Assembly: GCF_001039355.2 (NCBI RefSeq) | Contig: NW_019776135.1 | Span: 135,734-180,364 of the forward strand | Direction: 5' to 3' | DNA from: Lingula anatina | Lineage: Eukaryota; Brachiopoda; Lingulata; Lingulida; Lingulidae | Length of the DNA: 44,631 bases | Shown: positions 23,101 to 35,100 of the stretch, in pieces | Position numbering within the stretch: the first letter of the stretch is position 1 | How the letters are laid out: each line of letters starts with the position of its first letter | The notes under the pieces: model-generated | Databases searched by the model: none | Told to the model about the DNA's origin: nothing | Seen by the model: the letters and a program-made list of their open reading frames with translations, nothing else | Made by a program: the position numbers and the translations under genes

Positions 23101-26100
23101 TTGAATAATAATGCAATTCGAAGTGAATACATTATGTCAGAAGGAAAAAGTAATCTTTACAGTGTTTCACGCCTTTAATGTATTTCATTTCAAGACTGGC
23201 GACTCTGCTCATAAAGACCTGTTCTACGTACATGCTAGGACATACGAAACGGTTTCGTGCGTCCTAGATACATGTTTGGCGATATCTCTTTCGGTTAACA
23301 GGTGCCATCCTGACATATAAGTGATAAACATCAGATCCATGACAATGAGAATTATAATGTTTATGATATTCATGGTTATTGTATGATGAATCAGGATTAA
23401 AACCCCAACGATTAAATGACATAAGCTGCCGGTAAAAGTCAGGATTCTTGTACGGGACAAGGGCACTCTTTTGGGTTTTTTTCTTTTGTCGACGAGCACA
23501 TGCGACATCTGTCCGGTCACTATCAGAATCCCACAGCTGTTTGACAGCACGACCAATGATACTATCTAGGTATGCGGTCGATAAAAGTTCTTTGTTTAGT
23601 CATTGGGCTTGACTGTTACATATTGTGCTATAAATATATTTAATGTATATAAGTGTTTCTGCAGAGACGAGTTAAGCAAGAATTTTAATGTTCTTTACCG
23701 CCTCCGCATACGCTGACCTTCGCGGCTTTAGATGATAGGATTTAGCTTTCATTTACATTTATAAAAAGAATGATGAAAGTATAAGAAAGTCCTTTGTTTA
23801 AGACTGAAATGCACCCTGTTTCTGATCTTTGTTTAAGATATCACCCTACACCTGTTTCTTGGACTGATTCTGTAACAAAGAATGAGTGGAACGAACTTCA
23901 GGAATACAGTCGAGATGCTCTCTGCGGCCCCTAACATGAACTTGACTTAATGTGTGGTCATACTATGTGGAAAACACAAGCAGGCAGCCACCGTTACTCT
24001 ATAAATTGTATAGCAGAATGTTCCATGTGCCAGGCAAACAACATTATGGAGAATTAATTACAACACACAAGGTCCATTACTAGAAAATAATGTCCAAGGA
24101 TGTTTAGTGCCCTTCCAAAACAGCACATGCCACAGAAAATTGGATAATTTGGCTTTTTTTTATTTATTTATTTATTTATTTTTTTTTTTTGTTGCAATTT
24201 TCAACGAATTGTGTATTCATAGGGTCGTGGGTTTACTTTCACATTGTCTGAAGAGATTTTGAGTAAAGGCAAAAAGAGTCTATTACAATTTCAAATAACA
24301 ATAATCATAAGGATACATTTATTAGATATAGTTTAATCCAAAAAAAAAAAAGAAAAAAAGAAAAGTCAACCAAGACAAAAAAGACAAAAATATCTCTGCC
24401 ATAGCCAATCGTAATCCAGCATTATAAAACACCGGCCCCGATTTAACGTCTGTGGTTCCGAGTCTGGCTCAGTCTTGCTCTGCTTTTTATCCTGGCCTAC
24501 CTGTGTTTTTATCTCTAAGTATCAGTTTTGCAGTACCTGTTTTGGTGTAGTTGTGCGGTAAAGATAGTCTTTTCCACTAAACTTATGTTTTGTTCGTAGT
24601 TCATTACACCTAAATACCATCAGTGAGGCCAGAATAGGGGGCTCTTTCTTTACACACGGTTATATCTTCACACTGAAAAGGCAACTTTTCATATATTGCC
24701 ATCAAACCCCCAAAATGACAGATAAAAGTAATTCCTTGCGTGTTTTATTATTCTCGAGCATGACTTGAAATCTAATCACGTAAGCTGCAAAGACATAATT
24801 ACAGTATGGATATGACACCTCTTACAGAAGTTCACTTCTCTCGCTCACCCGCTTTTGCTCACGAACACCCATAGCCCTGCGTTATCTTGAAGTTTTATAG
24901 ATACTATTTGTTAAGGCTAAGGTAACAATTACCGAAGCCAAGTAGTTCGTAGATGAACTATTCTTATTAAAGGAGTGAGCAAGTTGCACCAGCTTCAGAA
25001 ATTGGGCCTTGGATAGAGGGGCTGCATTAAATCCAGGTAATAAGCAAGATACCTGCGGCAGCCACTTCAATGTGACAACAAGAACATTTATGATGAAAGA
25101 TATGTCTGTTCTGAGAACTCTTCATTCACCACAAGTACAATACTGGGAAAGAAAAAGTATCTCAACCAGCTGGTATAAGGTGTATGTAAATGTATAAAAC
25201 GGTACAACCTTCAACGAGCCTCGCATAGTGAAGCTCAGGCGTGGTGCTTGTCTTTCTTAATTGCTCCACCTCGTCTAATGTCCTGCTGTATGTAGACACC
25301 AGAACGTGATGGCATGAAGTAACAAGTACCAGCAACTTAGCATTCACTCAGCTTTGGTATCTGACTCTAGTGCTCTTACCTCTAAATTACATATATCTTT
25401 CATCATTACTATGAGTTGGCCATAATTACACACGCGCCGCCTTTAGACGTACCTGTATGCCTGGCTGGGTGTTTAATATGATTTGCCCCCACGTGGACAA
25501 AGTCTGAAGCCCGGGATATTCAAAGAGGGCTACAAAATTCCGCCCTCATCAGAATGAATACTCCCAGAATACCAGAAAATGGAAAAGTAGAATGACAACA
25601 GGATTCAGTGGAATCGGCTTAAATGCATCCAAAAGTATATTAGTAGCTCGCTAGCCAATGCTTTTGTTTTTCTTATTCATATTCGTACATATTGCCACCG
25701 ACCAATTACGATTAACAAGCACACTTGAATGATTTTCCAATATTTAGAGACATGACTTTTCACCCTCTAATGAAACAACAGAAACTGCTGCATATCTCAA
25801 TATAAGCAGGGCGACTACTTTTTTCCAAATCAAACTCATTCTATATTTTATATGTAATGATTCAGAACCAATTATATACTCCATTCCAGTTCCACCAAAG
25901 GGAAAGCGTATTCTTCATGTAAAAGATGTGGATTTGTGCATCAAGCAGAACACCTACGACCATATCACGGACAAGTACGAGCTGACAGAGGAGCGGGAAG
26001 AGGACGGGAAGAAGATCAAACCAAATCTAGTCATCCGACGTGGAAAACCTTTCGATATCGTGGTTAAATTTGATCGAGCTTTCGAAAAAGAAAAAGATGA

Positions 26101-29100
26101 CTTGAAAATTATACTTGAAGTGGGTGAGTGCTAAGAACGCAATCGATGGACATGTATTCATTTAAAATGCAATTGCATAATTTCAAATAGACAAAACGAC
26201 AGCTTTACACTTATCAAAATACAAGAGGTAAGGCATTACGCTCGTTCATGTTTACATAACTTGTGCCACTTTAAAGAATGGTTTCCAGTGATTGATAACA
26301 TGCTAAATATTACTCTTACGATATTTCAGATGTCACAATCTACAATTTGAAAATGGAAAATATAACACATACTTTCTTATTATGTCAAGTATACTGAAAT
26401 CGTTGCTCCATCTCTCTCCACCTATCAGGTCCCAGACCGCTTCCAAGCCGAGGGACATCAGTGGTGATCGTCCTCTCTGACGAGGACAAGCCGAACCAAT
26501 GGGGGGCTATGATCAAAGAGGTGAACGGTAAAGACGTCACCTTGAGAATCTTCACCCCTGGGAACTGTATCGTGGGGAAATGGACGCTTAAACTGGAGTT
26601 TAAGTTGCTGAAGGACGCTGGTACTGGCAAACCCGAAGAGGAAGTGAAGAAGTATAGATATGTCCACGAGGACCCGATCTACATGTTGTTCAACCCCTGG
26701 TGCCCTGGTGATTATCGTTTATTCATTTACCTCATAATTAATTAGTTCATTTGTTGATCTGTTGATTCACCTAGTGATTAATTCATTTTGTATGACTTGT
26801 TCATACATTTGTTCTACTTTGTTCATATGTTTTTTTTTTTTTTATTGGCTTCGTTGTTGATTGTTCCGTATGATTCACTCGCTCATTTATTTAGACCCAT
26901 TTTAAGGTATTTGTTTATTTCTTTTAACAACTTAACATAAAATGCACCGATCTTCTTTGTTGTGTGTTTCTGTTATGTTGCTGTCCGCATTAGAGTACAC
27001 ATTTAAGTCTGTCACATTCACCCTGCACTCGTGAGTGCACGAAAGTTTTGCCTTGAACAAACCGGTAGCCTACCGGCAACAGCCGGGGCCTTGGTTTGCT
27101 CTGGGAATAAGGCCAAACGTGGGGAAATTGTCCTTTTAAGAAATGTTAAGAAAAACTGTTTATGTTTCTGTCTCTCAAAGACAGAAAACACTAGAGTGTG
27201 AAGCCTACAAGCGCGCCTGATTGATGCATTTTCGTCATACCCCGCCGCCTTTGGCTCTTGGCTTTCGGTTCTAATATTACATGGTTTCCGGAGTTATTAT
27301 CGCGCTGCCAAGCTACAGTCTTCAGAACCTCTTTGTGGCAATATCTACCATTGTCATCTCAGGCTCACTAGCTACCCTCCCCCTCCCGGAGCAGCTATAA
27401 AAACTGATATAACTCTGCAGTGCATAGCAAGATCCCAGATTAGATGGACAGATTCCTATGTTCTCTCAGTGGGATTTCACTTTTGATATTATCAGTAAAG
27501 TAACTGTAAGGTAGATTCTTCTTTCTAAAAAGTGCATCGCCATGTTGCGTTACTTTACATTTTATAATGATGACCTATGAATTCCGTTTATCATTTAAAC
27601 GTAAGTCAGCTTTGCATAAATCTTAAACACGTTGCCTCGGGATACCTTGTAATCCTCTTGTGTAATGTCGAGGTTTTGATGTATTGCGTCAGTATAAAGG
27701 TGAAAGTATCAGATGCGAGGAAAAAAGGAATAAAACATCTTTCGCTGCCCTCCCTCTTGAGTTCATGTGCTAATAATAGCTTCCCGGCAATAAAGCCCCG
27801 AAACTTGCGTCTACAGAGAAAACACCGCGTTATAAACTAGACCCAGAGCTCTGCACCTGCTGGATACGAACGTGTTTTCTGAGAGAAAAAAATGCGTGTG
27901 GTATTGATTCAAATCTTCTCAGAGAGTTCACGAAGATATAAGTTTGCCCTGCACTTAGTGATATATCTCCGATGTGTTTTCAAGACTTTTTATGCAGTAT
28001 TAAGTCTGTTTTATCTTTGTTCGTTGTTTATTTTCACAGAATCATTTTTCTTATACCATTTATTATTTTCCGGGTTTTTATTACTAGTTTTGCCAATGTT
28101 TCCTATGCTATTTCCCGCGAGTCAATTTTGCACACCCATCCTGTAGTTTTGAGGTCCCAGTATTTGGATTAATTAATAACTATAAAGCCGTTTACATAGC
28201 ATGGACTTCAACTGTGTTTTCAGATGATATCTGTTACCTGGAGGATGAAACCCTCATCCTGGAATACGTGTTAAATGACATGGGCAAGATTTATGCCGGG
28301 AACTATAAACAGATCGGGTCAAAACCTTGGACATTCGGCCAGGTAATTGAAACTTTTAAGATTTACTTTTTTTCTAGGCACCCTTTTGTAAATATTCTTG
28401 GAAATTAATCTGGATCCCGCTGCTAAACTTTGTTTGCTATCACGCTGAGATACTTTCCTGTTGGAATTCGAGCGTACCTGTAAAAAGCATGGTTGAATAC
28501 GCTGTGGGGACCAGTAGGGGTCATTGGTCAGAATGACAGTCACTTATGAATGACATTCAAAATGTCAAACGAAATTGAATTGAGTTTCTTTACATGAATA
28601 GAAACGCTTTTGTGCAGTATTTTAAATGCGTCACACTGGTCGTTAAAGTGGAATTGGCGAAACGCCATTAAAATCCGTTTTCATGGAACATTGACATCCC
28701 TTTGACAATCCGCCTACTTTAATTATAAGCGATTGCAATGGTTTGAGGTCAGTTTCAGTATGGTATATATATATACCTACTGCGCCTCTTTTGTAGCCGT
28801 GCATTTAACCATCACCTTGAAAGCTTGTTTTCTTTGTAAAAAGATAGCTTTGTTTACGTCAATCGAACGTATTTTAAAAACTTTAGAATGAAAATTACGT
28901 TTTAAATGCGACCATGTTTCAGTTTGAAGACTTCGTCCTGGATTGTGCGTTCTACGTCCTTGACAAGGCTGAACTTCCGTACAGAAGCAGAAACAACCCC
29001 GTGGGTGTCGTCAGGAAAATCAGTGCAATTGTAAGTACCAGTCGTTATCTTACCAAAACACGAGTTTCCGTTGAATTTTACATTTTAACATCACAGCATC

Positions 29101-32100
29101 ACCTACTGCAATCACATAAAACGCATTTCTGTTGAAAAATATTCTTACTTTAAAAAAAATCGGAAACTATAGAAAAGCGCCACTGTTGTAATTACGCAGC
29201 TTTCAATTTTAGCTCAACTACTAGATTTACAAACAAAAAATTCACCAGTTTCTCTAGTGAGTGGCAGCTACCTAACCAATGGCAGGGTGACATTTTGCAT
29301 TTGGCCAAGCAGGCCTATCCCTTAATTTTGTGCACTATATTTTGCCACTCTTGTTGAAATGAATGGTTTGGCCCATAAGGCCTAATTCTACCACTAACAG
29401 TAGTTATATACATGGGCGTCCGCAGAAAATTTTCTAGGTGGGGGGATCAGAGTCATTGAAGGGGGAGATAATGATTGGCTGGGTACCCGCAATTAACGTG
29501 CCCGCCAAAATTCCAGGGGGATCAAGTGACCCCATTGATACCCCCCCCCTGCGGACGCCCATGGTAATATATATATTTTTTTATTGACCATACTCAATAC
29601 CCAAACTTGAGTAAAATGTTTGCTGTCCCATCCAGACCAACTCTCTGGACGACGACGGAATTCTGGTGGGTAACTGGTCCGGCGACTACTCTGGCGGCAC
29701 TGCACCCACTGCCTGGGTGGGGAGCGTCGCCATCTTGGAGGAGTACTGGAAGACGAAGCAGCCCGTCAAGTTCGGCCAGTGTTGGGTGTTCTCCGGGGTC
29801 GTCACCACGCGTGAGTCTTATCACATGGTTACACGTGATTTGCGCTGCCACACATGGGTCTTTAAGCATTGTCACGAGCCTACTGAAACTTGAACTTGGG
29901 TTGATACTTTTCTCGTTAATGTTAATGTATATATTGTAGAATGTTAATTTGCACAAATATTGTTAAAGTGATGTTAATGCTGCACTGTGCAGATGTGTTT
30001 TGTCTACTGTTCCGTGCAGAATATTTATCCACATTACCGTTAATTGAAATATTTCAACCAAATAGGGTCCTTATAGTATCCCAGTTAACATTACTTTAAA
30101 TATATGAAGATAGGGGAAGGCATGTTATCTCATAATGTGATCCGCGTACGGGATAGAATTTTCTATTAGTTCAAGGCGTATCAGGTTATGAAAAAAAAAA
30201 GAGAGAGAGAGAGAAGCAAGATCTGCCAGCGATAGCAGTCCATGCAATAGCCGCACCTGTGCTGAAGTGCACAAAGCGTGGGAAGAGGGTATCCCAGCAA
30301 TTTATAGTTGATTAAAAATGAGGAAGCGCTGGTCATATTTTTTCTGACATATATGTTAAATCTACCTTGAACTTGGCTAGGGTCTATATTTTCATATCGT
30401 GGTTAGGAAAATGTCGGGTGTTTTATACTCATTTAGCCCTCTAGGCATGCAGCTGAGCATACTTTACTCACATGCTGAACAAGCTTCATACAAGACCGCC
30501 AGGAATTGGGTCACATTATATTCGTTATTACCCTTTCTAGCTCCGACATGCATCAAAATGGGAAAGAAAATTGGGAGGCGGACGAAACTGTGTGGATAAA
30601 ATCGCTCTGTTACCTAAGCTTTGATGTCATTGGCATTCACACATATATACATAAACACTAATATCTATATTTTAGAACCACGATTTCACGTGACCTTACT
30701 TTCCTCATCGCACAGTGTATTATATTATTTCAGAAAATCCAGAATGGCATTAACATCCTCAGTGCGATTTATCTGTAGAGTCCACGTAGTGTATTGAAGA
30801 AGAAACATACTGTGTAGCGTTATGCTCTTTGGGTTTATAGTGCATTTTACACACCAATTTAAACCTTGCAAGTGTGATTTAATGGCGAGAAATGGTGTTG
30901 CCGTACATTAATAAACCCTAGTTAAGGGATGTTTAACAATGAACCAGGCAAGCAAATTCTCCTTATACAAACATTAGTTATGAGTTATTTTTAAAGAAAA
31001 TGTATACTTTGAGATTGCACTTTTTATTATTTCATCTAGTGTTGGTATCAGTCGAGTAGGCCTATATAATTTATTTCCTTGTTGGATCCCTTGCCTTGGA
31101 TTGTTAAGTATAAGGAAAATATATTTCAGTATGCAGGGCTCTGGGCATACCATGTCGCAGCGTCACCAACTTTGCATCCGCCCACGACGTGGACGCCACT
31201 ATCACAATCGATATGTATTGGACCTCAGACGGCAAGCCGATGGAGGACGCCAACTTCGACTCCATTTGGAACTTTCACGTTTGGAATGACGTGTGGATGG
31301 CTCGCCCCGATCTTCCCCCAGGGTATAGTGGCTGGCAGGCCATCGATGCCACACCCCAGGAGACCAGCGACGGTAGGGACCCTCTATGTTGTTTGTAAAG
31401 ATGCCAGGTTCACGTATTAAGTCACACAGCAGGCTATACAATATATGCAGCTTGAAATGTTGGGTTAAACGTCCAGACTTACAGCCAGGTAGTGCACATC
31501 GTACTTTTAGGTTATTTTTAAAGTTAGACGTTTATTTCGTGTAAACAATGCATTTTTCTCTATCAGGTATCTATTGTTCTGGCCCTTGTTCGGTGAACGC
31601 TTTACGTGACGGCGTAATCACTCTGCCATATGACGGTCCTTTCATCTTTGCCGAAGTGAACGCAGACAAGGTTCATTATATTCAAAAGTCAAATGGAGAA
31701 TTTAGGAGCGTCATTCAGAAAGACATGTAAGAAAATAGTATCCAAATATTCGTGTTTATTTTCCTAAAAAATAATATCAAATATTTGATGAAATTTAGGC
31801 GAAAGAATGAGGCACGCTTATCTTTTTAAGGTGTGTTCCCAGCACACACGTCATGTTCGGATCACGTGGCTAGCACGTTGCTACCACTTTTTAACGTCAT
31901 AGCGACGGATTAACCACGTGTTACCAACGTGACGTGTTTGCTGGGTTTGAGGTACTTTATTGACTAATACATTCATGATCACACATTGAACAATTTGAGA
32001 CGTTGTGTATCAACATTGTTTCTTTCACATGTCACAGTGTTGGCAAGCGTATTAGTACTCGGCTACCAGACGGTTTTGCAAGGCGTGCGGTGGTTGGAAG

Positions 32101-35100
32101 TATCATAGATGATCCCGACAGGCACGACATCACATCCCAGTATAAGCACACAGAAGGTAATGACGTCACATTTCAGTATTAGCACACAGGAGGTAATGAT
32201 GTCACATATCAGTATAAGCATATGCAAAGTAATGACGTCATGTTTTAGTATAAGCACATGCAAGGTAATGACGTCACGTCTTAGTATAAGTACATGGAAG
32301 GTAATGCCATCGCGTCTTAGCATACACACAGCAGTATATCACGTGTTACATGTTAGTGCAACCACTTGACAAAATTACGTCAAATGCAAGAAAATGATTG
32401 AATGTAGATGTAATGTTGTCACATTTCAGTTAACAAAATAAGATTTCAAAAAAATATAGATAAAAAAGAACAGACGGGACTAAATATTTGTTTTTTTTTT
32501 GTCTTTTAATAAACGTCATAACATTTTACTTGCTGTAAAGGGAAAAATAAATTATTTTGATATTTACGATATATCTTTTTACTTTAAAATTCAGTATGAT
32601 GGAATAAAAAAGAGATCCTTTTTCTATATTTGTGTTTATATCTGATCCCCCTCCCTTTCTGTCAGGTACTGCAGAGGAGAGGGCTGCACTGATGAAAGCC
32701 ATCTCGACCTCCACAAGACAAGATATATACGATGACGTTGGCGACGTAAGTGGTATATCATTTTATATTTCAGCTCAGTTCGCCAATTTACAGCATGTCT
32801 ATTTTATCACAGGGAAATGCTGAATGACGTTACAGGTTACAATTTTGTGGATTAACCAGCATTCTGCTCTTTTGAGACACTCGATATTTTTTCACTTAAA
32901 GTGTCTGAACATCTTATCTTTGAGTTTGAGTTCTTTATTATTATTATTATCATTATAAAAACTGTGTTTGATATCCCCTTGTGTGCTAGCCGTGTTGGTT
33001 GTTTATTGTTCATTTCAAGATTACAGTGGTTCAACGTAATTTACTGCTTTCGTTTGGGCAACCTTGGAACACATCTTTATATTACTCAAAACTTTGTGCT
33101 TGCATATTTTCAGGATGTGAAATTCAACTTTGTGGACAAAGATGACATATTCATTGGTTCAGACTTTGACGTCGAGGTCAAGGTGACAAACACAAGCGAC
33201 GAGGAGAGGAATGTCACCATCACCCTGTCTGCCACGGTGTGCAGATATACAGGCGTGCCAGTGGCGCAGCTGAAAAACGAACAGTTCCAAATAAAACTGG
33301 AACCTAAATCTGGTACGGTTGTTCATCATTTGGCATGCATTTTGAGTTTCTTCGCCCTGGTGTATGGCATTATTGCGTCGTATTTAACAAACAGACGAGA
33401 GAGAGAGAGAGAGTTTGATTTTGGTAAATGTTACCATGTTATCACACTACAGGGTTGCTATTTAATATGGAATATTTTTTATCATTGTTATTTTTGAGTG
33501 CTGATTTAATTTTTTTGGTTGGATTCATCAAAAAAAGTATGTCACTGAGTGATACAAACATCCAGTCNACTCGCCAAAAAATAATATTCCATATTAAGTG
33601 GTAACCCTGTATGTATAAGAGTGATTGTACCAGTTTCTTTTCCAGGGCTATTTCTTTTGTCTCCCTCTCATGATTTTCATTATTTTTATCACTCTATCCG
33701 GTTTCTATTTGAAAAAAAAATTAACTTTAATTATAACTATCTTATTCAGATATTCTTTTGATGCCGTCTTTCATAATTCGTCTTCTTACTTCTCTATCTA
33801 TGTTCTTTACTAGGAGGTAGGCGAGTATAATTGCTTTATATATGTTGCTTTCAGGAGTGTATTGTGTCCAACTTTTGTGGGGTTTCGCGTGATGTTTTTT
33901 ACCCGTTGTCTTTATATGCCGCTATTTCCTCTTTCACAAATGAATTTACAAAAGTGTGATGGCTTTGAGTGAAATAAGTCTTCAGTAGAAGAAATGTGTA
34001 ATCTGATACGGTATCAGAAATACCAATGTAAACATAATTTCTGGTTCCGACAAATTTTTATCAGACCTATATGCTGTTGTTTCGAATATAAATGAGATTT
34101 TCAGAATAATATTTTTGATAATTAGAAACGGTAAATACAGGCACGTTGTTTGTTGCTTATTAATGGCCCAGTGCAGGTGCTGAATCACCTTGTGTTCCAT
34201 CAACCTTACAATGATGTGATTTTGCCCTGTGTTTTTTTATTTTAATTTTAAAATTGCTCTGAGGTACACTACCTGCTAAACCCGTTTCTTCAATTTCAAT
34301 TAGACCGTTATGAAATTCGCTTACGGCAGTTATATCCGTTTGCTGCTCTTTTCTTTGTAAGCTTGCTTACTTTTGGAAAATCACTTTCTACATCTTATGG
34401 CTTTGCTCTTCACGGCGAAGCACTTTGGTTGTTTCTTTTAAACAAACTTGTTTGTATTAGTGTTATATTTAAGAGAGTCAAACGAGCAATTACGCGCAAG
34501 TTAACAGTAGGCCTACATGTATTTCTTTCCTTTCTATAAATGTCACAGCATGGCTTTTTTCACTTTAGATTTGTTCATCAGTTTCAGGGGCCACTCTTTC
34601 ATCATGTCTGTGCCGTGTCCAGGATACTGGGAACGGTCAGGCATGTTGAAAATAGGGGCAGGTACATGCATCCTCTGTTAGTCAGGGTGCGTGCGTACTT
34701 TTACCACGTATTTTTGTTGTTCTTCCAAGCTTAAATCATGTTTCTAGTACTTTTACCACGTACTCTTGAGCTTCTTCCAAGCTTAATCCATGTTTCTAGT
34801 GCTTTTCACTTACATGAGATTTTTTACTTCCCTTCCCTTTTTAAACCGTTACGTAAAATGAATCTTGTAACTGTTATGTCCTCATGGTTTGATTTGTCAT
34901 GTGTCTAAGAACAATTTAGTCCCCTTATTTTCTGTGACAGTACCATGCATTATTCAGTAGTGCCATTTATACAAGTTTGGGTTTTTTTCAATTTAGTTAT
35001 GATACAAACAAAACCTGCATAACAAAATGCCTTAGTTAAACTCTATAGAAGAAAAACCTTTTAGTTCTTGTTCCAATTCGCACGATAAGTAACCTTATTT

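Noticed and set aside
23224-23556. 110-codon minus-strand ORF with hydrophobic stretch in transglutaminase intron 1
   Set aside because: No recognised domain; composition matches surrounding AT-rich intron DNA.
31137-31140. Acceptor at the second AG (31136) for transglutaminase exon 7
   Set aside because: It breaks the reading frame with exon 6. The AG at 31128-31129 restores [10 protein letters not shown].
32125-32330. CRISPR-like regular repeat array
   Set aside because: Units are contiguous with no unique spacers, it starts inside a eukaryotic exon, and no cas genes are present.
32109-32369. ORF with a 12-residue repeat (SIST-K-VMTS pattern) suggesting a repeat protein
   Set aside because: It is the 36-bp minisatellite read in a wrong frame. 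The true exon frame ends at the 32157 donor and meets a stop at 32180.
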